Source: Larus michahellis (Eukaryota; Chordata; Aves; Charadriiformes; Laridae). From it: 64,000 bases of DNA. The translations under genes and the position numbers were made by a program. Shown here one piece after another: positions 35,901-54,687 of this stretch; position 1 is the first letter of the stretch; the number at the start of each line of letters is the position of its first letter. The stretch is from assembly GCF_964199755.1 (NCBI RefSeq), contig NC_133906.1:18325378-18389377 (forward strand), written 5' to 3'. The notes beneath the pieces are model-generated. The model worked only from the letters and a program-made list of their open reading frames with translations, was not told the origin of the DNA and ran no database searches.

Positions 35901-37673
35901 CAGGGAAACCCCTGAGCAGGAGCATCCTCACCCCACAGCATTGCCCCAAACCCCTCAGCATCCTCCCTGTGGAGGGTTTGCTCCGACCGTGAACCAGCAG
36001 AGCAGGATTCCTGCCTGTTCTTTGCCCTGGCGGTGGATTTGTGGGGTGGGACGCTGCCTGCCCTGGTCCAGGCTCACACCTGGCTGCTCCGGGGGTCCGG
36101 CGCTGGCCCCTTGCCCAGGCAGGCGTTGCCTTCGTGCTTTGACATGGCAGCCTCCCTCCCTGGGGAGAGTCAGCTGGCATCTGCCTGGAGATGCTGTCTC
36201 CAAAGGCTGGTCGTTAAATTCCGTAATTAAAAGTTCTTAGAAGAGGATGGACTAATGAAGCCCCCTTGGAAATGGCAGGTGATGTGGGCGCAGGGCCCCG
36301 TTCCCGTCTGCTCTGTCTCATGGAGGGTGGTGCGAGGATGGACGTCTTTCCTGCCCATCAGCCATCGTCCCCAGCGCTGGCTTCAAACCTGCTGTCACTT
36401 GCCCGCCCATCGCCATGGGAGCACGGCTGCCAGCACCCGCTGCTCCTAAAAGATGAGAGAAATGGAGTGGGAATGGGATGTCATGGCTGGGATGCTTGAT
36501 AATGCGGTCCTGGCTGTCCACGTCCCTAGGGATGGTACCTGGAAGGGGAGCCTCCCTCTGCACGAGCGCATCCCTAAAAGCAACATCCCTGTGTCCTTCT
36601 CCTTTCTGTCCTGCCTGGAGATCATCCACGTGTGCAAAGATTAATTAGAAATTGATAGAACCAGGTGCTCCACCATGCCTGGCGGTGATGGAGGTGATGC
36701 CTGCCACCATGGAGGCAGTGATGGAGGCTGGCTGCCGGCGACGTGCACAGGGTCCGGGCGAAGTAGCGCTGTGATGGTGGGATTGGGAAGCGGAGGCTGG
36801 AGCAGAGCTTGCTGCAGGGAAGGGCAGGGATGACAGGATTACCCTACCAAGCCCCAGCCTGTAATCCACAGTGCCGTTCAGCCGGCCACATTTAATCCCG
36901 TTACGTGCCCAACTGGTGTCTGTAGGGAGGGTGCTTGGCTGCGGTGCCGGCAGGGCACAGGGAGCTTTCCCCAGGGAGGAGCGGGGACCTCTGCCCTTGT
37001 CCCCATCCCAGCACCGGGTTTGGGGACGGTGCTGCAAACCACTGTGCTAACAATTTTTATTTTCCTTAAACACACTGGCTGCATTGACATCCCCCCGGGC
37101 GCCTTCACCTCCCGGCAAGCGGTGCCCATCCTATTTTTTTTTCTTTTGTTTAAATGAGCCTTTCATAGGGAAGGGAAAAATATTCCCAAGGTCCCTTTGG
37201 CTCCACGTGGGTGCTCCCGCGTGCCTGTCTCAGTGACCTTGGCTGGCGGCTCCCGGCTCGGCATTGTGCTGCCCGGCTGGTTGGCTGCCCGCATCCCTCC
37301 CTGCCAGCCGGGCTGGGCGATGGGAGACTCAGACCTCCCGTACCCCTGTTCTCCTCACCGCAGCCTGGCTCCCGCTGGGCAAACGGGAAGAGGGGGGCTG
37401 CTTCTCCAGCTGCTTGGTGCGATGGGGACTCGTGGGGGACCCCCATAGCACCCCGGCGGTGCTGCCATGCGCCATGCCCGCACGGCAGCCGGGGTCCCGC
37501 AGCACGCCTGCGCGCTCCCGCCCCATCCCCGGCGCCATCGGGAGCTCGCGGTGCTCTCACGGCAAGCCCTGGCACGCCGGCGAGCTCGCCGAGGGATCTG
37601 CTGGCGTAAATAAAAGCGGCGGCGTTGGTACCGACGCCGACCCTGCCTGCTCAGCCCACCTCTCTTCCCGCAG
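26901..37673 (+). other. Probable NDST1 intron 1
   Basis: About 11 kb without recognised coding sequence. It holds the palindromic relic at 30480-30619 and moderately AT-rich unique stretches (28100-28260, 31420-31720, 32330-32660, 33850-34070, 35600-35800). From about 36900 the sequence becomes CpG-richer toward the leader exon. I saw no CR1 here, unlike the flanking intergenic regions. That paucity of repeats may mean regulatory content. Confidence 0.5.
30480..30619. mobile_element. Palindromic ~140-bp relic resembling a Penelope-like element terminus
   Basis: The left end AGGTAATATCTTTTATTAG and the right end CTAATAAAAGAACTGACCTC are inverted relatives, and similarity continues inward for about 60 bp per arm (GGAAAAAAC versus GGTTTTTCC; GAGGAATGCC versus GGCATTCC read back). 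The ends match the amniote repeat end I remember as '...CCAATAAAAGATATTACC', which I associate with Penelope-like retroelements whose termini carry hammerhead ribozymes. The half motif CTGANGA is present at 30543-30549, followed by a GCCC box; the second half of the core is not clean. Old, noncoding, broken. Family assignment is from memory. Confidence 0.5.
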
Positions 37674-38059
37674 GGCGCCGTGTGGAGCTGGGGGACCGGG
37701 GCACCCCGGGGAGCCGCCATGCCCGTGTGCCCGCCGAGGCCGCCCGCCGCCCCCTCGTCCCGCTGAGGCCATGGGGCCGCTGCTGCCACCGCTGCCACCA
37801 CTGCGGGGATTTCGGCTCAGCAAGAGGACTCTCGGTGCGTCTGCCATGGTGACATGAAGCGGACAGCGAGGGACGCCGGACTGCTGGAGGGGAGAGAGCC
37901 TGCGCAGGCGGCCTGCTAGGATTTTAATTTATTAGTAGCATTCAGTTTAATTTTACTTATTTTTTTCGGTGGGTTGGTTGGTTCTTCCCCTCCCCGGGGC
38001 TCGCGAGGGGAGGGGGCAGGCAGGGGAGAGGGGCCCCACCTCGCCCTGCGGATGCAAGG
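37674..38059 (+). promoter_or_regulatory. NDST1 5' leader exon with upstream ORFs
   Basis: A strong acceptor CTCTCTTCCCGCAG ends at 37673, and no better acceptor is seen before the NDST1 start at 38060, so about 386 nt of leader is inferred. It contains at least two short upstream ORFs: one beginning MPVCPPRPPAA (starts 37719, 15 codons) and one beginning MGPLLPPLPPLRGF (starts 37770, 28 codons). An AT-rich patch with ATTTTAATTTATTAG (37920-37934) lies between them and the start. Alternative acceptors such as GGGGGCAG at about 38019 would give a shorter leader. Confidence 0.5.
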
Positions 38060-46327
<8,268 letters not shown>

Positions 46328-47221
46328 CTGCCGCCCGCCGCCCGCCCAGCAATACCCGAGCGGGGCCGACCCCTGCACCCGGCGGGACCTTCCTCAGCAA
46401 TACCCGGCCGTGGCCTTGGAGGGGACGCCCAGGAGCAGATGGCTGTGTCGGAGGCTGCCCCAGCGATGGCCTGGCTCTGTGGTCCCCGCGCTGCCACCTC
46501 TGCGCCTACCCCACACCCATTTCTCTTCCGTTTTATTTTTTTTTTTCCTTTTTAATTCCTGGGCCTGTCGGTGAGATCCCTTCCCGCCCTTCTCTAACAT
46601 GGAGAAGTGACACAAATTCTCCCTTTCTCTGCTCAAAGCGGGGCCTGACTCCCCCGAGCCTGAGGGCAGCGGCAGAGCCATCCCTCTCCTGGTCCGAGGG
46701 TGGAGGAGCTGCTCTGGGCATGTTGGAGATGACTTTGCTGAGCTGGAGAAGAGGAACGGAGCTGGTGGAGACCCAAAGCACAAAGGGACCCGGACGCGCT
46801 CCTGCCATCGTCCCCACGGCAGGAAGCAGGAGAGTTTGCCAGATTCCCTTGACACCCGCTTGGAAAAGCTGCGAACAAGGCAGATTTTTCTTTCAAAGCC
46901 GGGCACGATTTCTTTTGTCATCTCCGTTGGTTTTCAAGCTCCTCAACCTCTTCCTCTTCCTTCCCCTCTGTGGGCAGCGCGGTGGGACCGTGGCCGAGCA
47001 GGAGAAGGAGCCAGTGTGCTGGCCCCGGCGTGCTCCCCGGCGCACTGCCGTCCCCCCCGAGCCCCCCCTTTGCGATCTTGTACACGCGTGGTGTTTCCTG
47101 TGGTAAAGCCGAGCGGTGCCCGACGTCCCCCGGCACAGAGGAGAGCCGGCCCTCGGGGACGGGGCGGACGTTGGGGTAACAGCAGTCGGAAGGATGCTGA
47201 GAACTTCAAAACTCTTGAAAT

Positions 47222-47227
47222 ATTAAA
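47222..47227 (+). terminator. Candidate NDST1 poly(A) signal ATTAAA (proximal)
   Basis: ATTAAA about 0.9 kb past the stop, followed by TTTTAATAATG and a strongly G/T-rich element (GTTGGGGTGGGTGG), the usual downstream context of a cleavage site. Confidence 0.55.
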
Positions 47228-47837
47228 AGCAAAAGTATTTTAATAATGTTGGGGTGGGTGGAGGGTGGGGGGTGGGTTCGTTTGGTTCGCGTTTTGCAGG
47301 GGGTTGTTTTTCTTCGGTGCCAGAATTTGTACCTAAACCCCGAGGGTTTTACGTGGTCTCTTTGGTTGTTACACGTGGTGTGGACGAAGGTCAGTGGGGA
47401 AACGGGGGGACGGTTTCCCAGCCAGAGACGCGTTGTTATACTGGTGGTGACGTACTGAGTCACAGCCCCAGCTCTGCCTCTCCCGTGTCCCCGGGTGTTG
47501 CTGCTGGGGCTGGCAAACGAGACTGAGCCACCATGAGTTTACCGGGATAAGGGCCCCAATTTCCCATCGGATGGTGAGGATGCGGGATGGCAGCGGTTGC
47601 CACCAGCGGAGGTACCCGGGATGCCGCCCTCGCCTCCGGAGCAGCGGGGATGGAACGCGACGTTTCACCCTGAGTGACGGAGGGTCCCCGCTGGCAGCGG
47701 GGGTTCCCACCCGGCTATTTTTGCAGGAGCCCCCGTAGCCGTGCGTGGGGCCATGGTGGGGCTGCGCCTCCCCTCCGTGGGGTTGTGCCGGGAGAGGCTC
47801 CCGGGCGCTGCCGTAGGGTCCTGTTGAACCAACTGCT

Positions 47838-47843
47838 AATAAA
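47838..47843 (+). terminator. Candidate NDST1 poly(A) signal AATAAA (middle)
   Basis: AATAAA about 1.5 kb past the stop, followed within 25 bp by GGTTTTACTTGCAGGTTGTTGCC, a GT-rich downstream element. Confidence 0.4.
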
Positions 47844-49554
47844 TCAGGGGGCTCTGGTTTTACTTGCAGGTTGTTGCCTGTTTCTCTCCGCGTTGGCACG
47901 ATCCGCTCCTCCCTGCTTGGTGGGGGGGTCCCTTCTACCTTTGGGGGCTTTGGGGCCCATCTTTCGGGGGGATTTGGGGAGGAAGGGGGTGTGTGTGGGA
48001 GCAGTGCTCCGTGCACGAGGTGGCAGCAGCCGTCTAGTCCTGGATCCGGCCGTGCTGCACAGCCGCCCACGGCCTCCTCTTCCCGGGATGGGACCCGCAG
48101 CCAGCTGGGACAGCATCCGGCACCGTGTCAGCACTGGGGCAGGGATTTGGGGGGGACGGGGGGGTCCCCACTTGCCTTCTCCCCCCTTCCCAAGGGTAGA
48201 TAGCCCCCGCCCGCCAGAGCCTGCCCGCCCGTCTGCTGCCTCCCCACCGCCTTCCACAGCCCGGCCCCTGCAAAGCGCTGGAGGAAACGAAGACGGAGCC
48301 TAATTAATCCCAGCCGGTTTTGTTTGAACCTGTCGGAGTGACAAACGATGTGCGGTGCGGCAGGAGCCGCCGGACGGAGGAGAGGGGGCTGCAAGGGGAG
48401 GGCCGTGGGCTGCCTGCCTGCCTGCGCCCGCCGAGCTGCGTGCCCGGACAAGGAGGCTTTTAATTTTCGGCCATGCTGGAGGAAAGCCAGGCCAGGCACC
48501 CTCTGCCCGTCACCCACCGTTCCCTTCTCGGTGTCCCCAAGCCTAGCAGAGAGTGTTGGTGCTGTGCCCAGGCTGGCCCCCATCGTCCCCATCCAGCGCT
48601 GGGTGACGTGCAACCCACCCCCCGCCGGCTCAACCCTGGGCTGCCCCAGGTGTGGCCAGCTGCTGCCCAGCTTGGCCTGCAGTTAATTGCTTGTTAATTA
48701 ATGCAGCCAGGAACACAGCTCAGCCCTATGTGATGGCCCTGGGGTGCCCGGGAGGATGATGAGGGCGCTGCCCTCTCGCAACTGCTGCAGGAGAGCCGTG
48801 GGGGAGGAAGGCTCTGTCCCCCTCGCCCATGGCCCGCCTTGGCACCCGTGATGTTTTCTAGCTTCTGCGTCTGCCGAAAATGTGCAAACTCGGTGAAATC
48901 TGGGCCGGGCTGGGCAAGGGCCAGGAGCTGGGCAGCTGTGGCCGGCACGTCCCCGGGGGAGAGCGGGAGCCCCGGCCAGCAGCCCCGCTTGGGGCTTAAA
49001 CCCCGCCGTGCCCCAGGGCTGCTCCCCCTCCCCAGCCGGGGGCTGCCGGGGCTGTCCCTGCTGTGGTCTCATCCTGCAGATCTCGCGGGAGACCCCAAGG
49101 CAGTCCCTGCCCGGCTCTGAGACCCCGGGGGGCTGCGTGGGGAAGAGAGTGGGAGGCAGCAGCTTCCTGGGGGTCCCGGAGGTCTCAGCTGAGCCCGAGG
49201 TTGCTCCAGGCTCTCCGCAGCCCCAATCTGCAGGCAGGACCATGGTGGCCGTGGTGAGGGCTGGCTTTCCTGGCCATGACAGGCCATGGCAGGGTCCGGT
49301 CCAGCCCTGGGGCTGCTCTCTACACCTCGATTCATCCTGCAGCCGTGCCCTGACACATCCCATATCTGCGTCCTGACACATCCCATGTCCGTGCTCCAAC
49401 ACGTCCTGTATCCTCCCCAGCTGCTCGGGGATTTGCCGGTGAATCCCCGCTGCAGACAGCAGCAGGAGGGACATGGAGCCCGATAGTGCCGGGGCTCTGC
49501 TGTTTGCCTGGGGCCAGGCAGTTCTGGGCATGCCACAGCCCGCCGGGCTGGCAG

Positions 49555-49790
49555 GGAGGGATGCAGGCAGGGAAGGATGCAGGCAGGGAGGGATGCAGGC
49601 AGGGAGGGATGCAGGCCAGGAAGATTGCAGGCAGGGAGGGATGCTGGCAGGGAAGGATGCAGGCAAGAAAGGATGCTGTAAGGGAAGGATGCAGGCAGGG
49701 AGGGATGCAGGCAGGGCAGGATGCAGGCAGGGCGGGGTGCTGGCAGGGAAGGATGCAGGCAGGGAAGGGTGCTGGCAGCAGGGTGCAGGG
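49555..49790. repeat. 16-bp minisatellite (AGGGAAGGATGCAGGC)n
   Basis: About 15 tandem copies of AGGGA(A/G)GGATGCAGGC with single-base variants and a few length variants. Because 16 is not a multiple of three, all three frames stay open and give spurious ORFs on both strands. Confidence 0.95.
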
Positions 49791-51732
49791 CTCGCCTGGC
49801 TGGGCACAGGCCTGTGGATGCTGGCCATAGGCAACGGGGTAACTCGTTATTGGGATGAAGGCAGGCAGCCTGTGGTCCCCTTCCCTGTTCCCAGCACAGC
49901 TGCACAGGACATGGCCTGGATCCTTGCCCCGGATGCCTCCCAGAGCAGTGGGGTGGCTCCGGTCCCGCTCCCCCGTGCAGCCGGTGCGTGACTCCCTGTC
50001 ACCCCACAGCCACGCAGAGCCGCCCGTGTTGTCACCGAGCCCCCAACCTCCCCAGGGGCCGTGAGGGCTGGCTCCTGCTGTGGTCCGAGCCGCCGTGCCG
50101 GTGGCCATGCCGCGTGCCGCACAGGTCTCACCAGGACAGGGATTTTGGCAGGAGGGCTGGAGGCGCAGCGCTCCCAGAGCTCCATCAGATGGGTCGGGCG
50201 GGTGGGAGCTGCAGGAAGAGGGAAAAGCCGAGAGATTCCGAGGTTCCTGCCAGGATCACTTGGGTTTAAGCCTGGAAGATGATTTACAGCCCCCCCACTC
50301 CCCTGGCCGCTCCGCCTGCTACTAGAGACAGCGGCTCAGCCGTGCTCGGCACAGCCCTGGGCAGGGTGGGCATTGACAGCCCACTCCCCAAAGGCGGGAC
50401 TGGAGTGAAATTCCCGGTTTCCCAACCTCACTTGATTTAAAACCCCCACCCCTGGGAAGGAGGGGATGGAGGGGGGTTTCCCAGTGTGTCCAGCCGGGAA
50501 ATGAGGTGACAATGCCAGCAGTCGGGGGGTGCACGTACACCCCAGCCGGCTCCTCCTGCCCCACTGCTGGTGGTGCCCCGGCTCCATGCGGGTACTGGGA
50601 TGCAGACCCCCGTGGGGGGACATTGTGCCTGCCATTGTCTGGTGAGCAGAGAGGGTGGCAGGACAAGGAAAGAAACCTCTTGGATGACTTGAAAGCCACC
50701 TCCTGGGTTGGCTTCCCAAAGTGGGTGGAAGTGGGGGTGCTCGGCAGTTTTTGGGTGGGATGGGTTCCTCCTCCAAGCGCTCTGTGCCGCGTCCGGCCTT
50801 TCCAGCCATTTAAATGAGACTTAGTAGAAATCAGAATTATTTCAATCAAAAAATGTCTATAGCACGGGTTTATGTTGGAGAAACCTCGCTGCGATCCCGC
50901 CCCCCTCCCCAAGCCAACGACCTCCTGCTTCTGCTCCTCCAAAGAGGAATATGAAAGGGGCCGAGCCCGGCAAGCACCAACCTGTCTGAGACCTCGGCTC
51001 CGAAAACCCAGCGAGGGAGTCGGGAAGGGCCATGGAATCTGGTCTCTCACAGGGAGGAACAAGGGTGGGTTTGCACCCTATAAATAACAGAGATCACCGA
51101 CGGCGGCGGAGCCCCCCCCCCCCCCCGGAGAAAGGCATCCCCAAACCAGATGGCTGGAGGTTAAAACCAGATGACGCAAATATTTCACACCGTGGAAGGA
51201 TTGCGAAAGCGGCCATGGCTTCGCTTTCTTCCCCAGCCCTTTCCTGCAGGCTGGGGACCTCCTCCCGGGGGATATTGTCACGGAGGGGGGGTTGTGGGTG
51301 TGACAGAGCAGGACCTGCGTGGACGCGGAGGTGGCAGAGGTGGCTGCTGGTGGGGCTCTGGCTGTGGTCCAGCTCCTGCTGGGATGACAGGACCCCCGTG
51401 GAGGGTCAGGTTTGGGGCAGTCGAAAGCCCCCTGAGACCCGGTGCAGTGTCACCCAGCGGTGCCGTGTGCTGGGAGGGGACGGTGGCCGTGCCAGCCCCC
51501 CCCCGGAGGACCGTGTCCCTTCGCATGACCCCTGCAGCTGCTGGGACGTGACTGTGGCTCTCCAGCCCTGGCACTTGCTGCGTCCTTGTCGTGGGACCTG
51601 TGACCGGAGCGGGGACGATGCCTCGGCAGGGGGGAGGGACAGCCCAAGTCACCAAGTCCTTGAATAAGAGCCATGCAAAACACTTCTTCGAAGTGACAGG
51701 ATACTTCTTGAAGCGACGTATTTACACTTTGC

Positions 51733-51738
51733 AATAAA
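51733..51738 (+). terminator. Candidate NDST1 poly(A) signal AATAAA (distal)
   Basis: AATAAA in CTTTGCAATAAAGTAACG, at the start of an AT-rich block that stands out from GC-rich surroundings. A GT-rich AACGTGTTTTTATTGT follows about 30 bp on. Confidence 0.5.
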
Positions 51739-51759
51739 GTAACGCTAAATTCTGGTGCC

Positions 51760-52140
51760 TGAAAAATCCCAACGTGTTTTTATTGTATCTTCATCTACCC
51801 CTGGGTTACAAAGCCAATAGAAATCTTTTCGTAGAAGTCGTACCTTTTCCTGTAAAGATTTATAGGTCTTGTTTCGAAGATAAAAATGTATAGAATGTCT
51901 CCTACACATTAGGAGACATCTATATATAAGGTATTTACGACGCCTAAGAGTGTAAATACGAATCACCCGTTTAAATGTCACAGCCTACATCAGAAAGCGC
52001 TGGGGACGTGAAATAGATTTGAAATGTCAAAGGACAGAAGACAAAAAGATGTTTCTTTCTATCCGAGAAAATGGTCTTATAACCAATTTCTCTTAATCAC
52101 GGCTTTCTGGTGGCTGTAGTTAACCCAGTTCTGTGAGTGT
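51760..52140. other. AT-rich structured block with nested inverted repeats
   Basis: About 380 bp of AT-rich sequence in a GC-rich neighbourhood. ATGTCTCCTA (51895-51904) and TAGGAGACAT (51910-51919) form a perfect 10-bp stem with a CACAT loop; allowing one bulged base, pairing continues about 8 bp outward through TATAG/CTATA. Further out, GTCGTACCTT (about 51838-51847) is complementary to much of AAGGTATTTACGAC (51928-51941). It could be a 3' UTR structure, an old fold-back element or a small RNA hairpin. A 78-codon minus ORF across it lacks support. Confidence 0.5.
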
Positions 52141-54666
52141 TATTTGTTTTAAAGAGTGACGGGCAGCTCGGGGCTGTAACGCCGTGGGGCTCCGCTGGGA
52201 TCCAGCCCCCTCCAGCCCCACAAAGCTCCTGGGCTCCTCATCGCAGCCCCACATCCCCCCTCCCTCCCCACCTGCCATCCTGCATCCCGCCGCCCTCCCT
52301 CAAGGCGCCTTTTGTGCCTTCCCGCGCCGTTTATTATTAAAACCAGGTGTCGGAGCGGCTCCGAGCCCGGGAGGAGCTGGAGCCGCTTCCCGGGGGTCTC
52401 TCGGGGGAGGGAAGCGGTGGGTTGTCCCCCTGCAGAGGGACCGGAGGGGGAGGAACTGGGAGGGGGCAGCTCCAGCTCCCCAAGGAACGGGACTCAGTGC
52501 TTGGCTTTCTCCCAGCCGGAGCCTGCGGGATCCGCATCGAAGGGGTGTCCCGATGTCTTCCAGCTTCTAACGCCAAGCGCTGCCGGCTGGCAAAGCTCGA
52601 ACCAGCCGGTCTTTTGCCCGAGTGGAAAAAGACGGGGGCTGATAAGGCAGTTCTGGATTAATAATGCAGGGGACAGCTGGGACGCAGCTGGGAGGAGCGA
52701 GGCCGGGTCGGGAGGCTCCGGGCAGCCTTAGGATGAGGAACGGCCGCGAGGTGATGCTGAGCCCTGGAGAAAAGCAAAGGCAGACATTAAACGAGGCTCC
52801 GGGCGCTGAGGGTGTCCAACGGGTGACAAGACGCGGGTGGCTGTAGCTGTCCTGGCAGCTTCGCGTCCAGCAAACCCAGCTTCAAGCCACGTAAATGCAG
52901 ATACAACTTCTCTGGGCTGAGGGAGCGACAAAAATCACGCCGGTACCAGCACATTCCCACCACCGAGGGGCTGACGCTGCCATGGAGGTGTAACTCAACC
53001 CACGTAATATATAGGTTTCAACCATTTTAATGCTTCACCTCCTCTTTTTAAGCCCTGTGGGGACTCAGTGCTTGTTTGCTGGTGCAAAGCTGGCTTTCGG
53101 GATGCTGCTCGCCGTGGGCTGCTCGCCTCTCCCCAGGCGGGGGTGCTGCCTTCCCCACAGGCCTTGGTGGTGCCCAGAGCATCCCCGGCAAGTCCCTGTC
53201 CTTGTCCCTCCCGGGAAAACGTCTGCAGCTCCTTTGGAGGGCATCTGGGGAGCGAGAGAGGGGAAACTCGGGAGCCAGGGCTGCCAGAGGGGCTTTCCAG
53301 CCCTAGGTATGGAGGAGGGAAATGTAAAAGGGTTTCCTGCTGTCGAACATCTGGGTTGAGTTTCGCCGCTGATTCCTCCCCCATGCACCGTGGGGCCACC
53401 GCTGCCGGAGCCGCTGGGACTTGGAGAGCCGTGACGTGATGGGACAAGCCAGGAAGGGCGCACGGGGGACGTCTTCATCCCCCGCGTGGGGGGGCTCAGC
53501 TCACGGAGAGCCCACCTCAGCCCCCATCTTCCCAACCCTTCCTCCGCAGCCAGGCAGGAGCAGCAGCCTGGGCTCCCCGCAGCCATCCCTGGGACCCTCC
53601 GGCTCCTCGTCCTTCCCTGCCGCCTCCATCCACCCGCCCTCACCCGGGTTTGCCGGGATGCTTTCTCCCCCCGCTCCTTTCCAGGCTGAGCATCGCCTCC
53701 ATCCTCCCTACCCCGTGTCCCGCAGGGCTGGTGGCCACACGGGTGCTGTGACACCCCACAGCACAGAGGGGACGAGCCGCGGCGCGAGGGTGGCTGCAGC
53801 CCATGGGTGCATAGAGGCCCTCGAGGGGGGGGTTGCGGTGGGGAGGGGGGTGTAGATCAGTGCGGTGAGCTGGACCCCCCCTCCAGGCTGCTGCCGGGGT
53901 CTCTTCCCTGGGCCACACACATCCACGTGGATATTTATACAGGATGGGAGCGGAGCATCCAGCCCCGCGCGGCCGCACGCCTCCCCGTGCAACCCCCCCT
54001 CCCTCCAAACCCCATACGGACCCAACACGAATCAAACGCCTCGGAATGAGCCAGAATAAATATTTTACGGTAAATTACCAAGGCTAATAATTATAAAAAT
54101 CTGTACTTATGACCCGGAGCCAGGGGAAGATTTCCAAGCAGCTGGTGACCACATGGGTGACGGTGTCCCCCGTCCCCCCCCCCCCGGCCCCTGCTCCCTG
54201 GCCGGGCTGACGGACCCCTCCCTGCTGATGGGGAGCAGCCCGGGGGTAGGGACCGGGGAGGTCTGGGGGTGGGTGTCTTCCCCTGGGACTGATGCTGGGG
54301 TTGCTGGGGGGTCTGTGAAGCCCCATGGAAGGGTTAGAGACAGGATTTCCTGCAACGGAGGCGATTGCTGATGGGCTTTGGGGAGGGGACGGCACGGGGT
54401 GGGGGGGGTCAGCTTCCCGCCCGCGCAGCCCCGCTCTGGGAGCCCTTGGGGTTATCTCATTGCTGAAGGACTCGGGGAAGACAGCATTGCAATGGGGGGA
54501 GAGGCTGGGGGAGGACGAAGGAGAGAGGAGGAGGAGGGACGGCCCTGGCTGATTATGGGATGGGCTCGTTTTACCCATTTGACCCATCACAGGTGAATTT
54601 TGGGGTGCAGCCACCCCTCCTCGGCCAGCAGGAGCCAGATCTGCCCTTACCCCCCAGTTCTGCCCG

Positions 54667-54687
54667 CCCCCCCCCCCCCCCCCCCCC
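54667..54687. repeat. Poly-C run of about 21
   Basis: An uninterrupted C run in GC-rich noncoding DNA; the G strand could form quadruplexes and the length is likely to vary or be misassembled. Confidence 0.9.

Larger units (their letters stand above)
46328..51755 (+). other. NDST1: NDST1 3' UTR / downstream region with alternative poly(A) sites
   Basis: Three candidate ends are listed separately. If the last is used the 3' UTR is about 5.4 kb, similar to the multi-kb human UTR I remember. Contents: an A/T-rich stretch near 46525-46555, the 16-bp minisatellite at 49555-49790, GC-rich blocks, and no coding exon I could recognise. The 378- and 278-codon minus ORFs across the minisatellite are repeat artefacts. 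Confidence 0.5.

Noticed and set aside
49555-49790. Possible CRISPR-like array of short repeats
   Set aside because: Contiguous 16-bp tandem units without spacers in a vertebrate genome: a minisatellite.
48698-49834. 378-codon minus ORF downstream of NDST1
   Set aside because: Largely translation of the 16-bp minisatellite and GC-rich sequence.
51745-51981. 78-codon minus ORF with an unusual basic/aromatic composition
   Set aside because: Lies over the AT-rich structured block near the NDST1 poly(A) site and has no start context or homology that I recognise.
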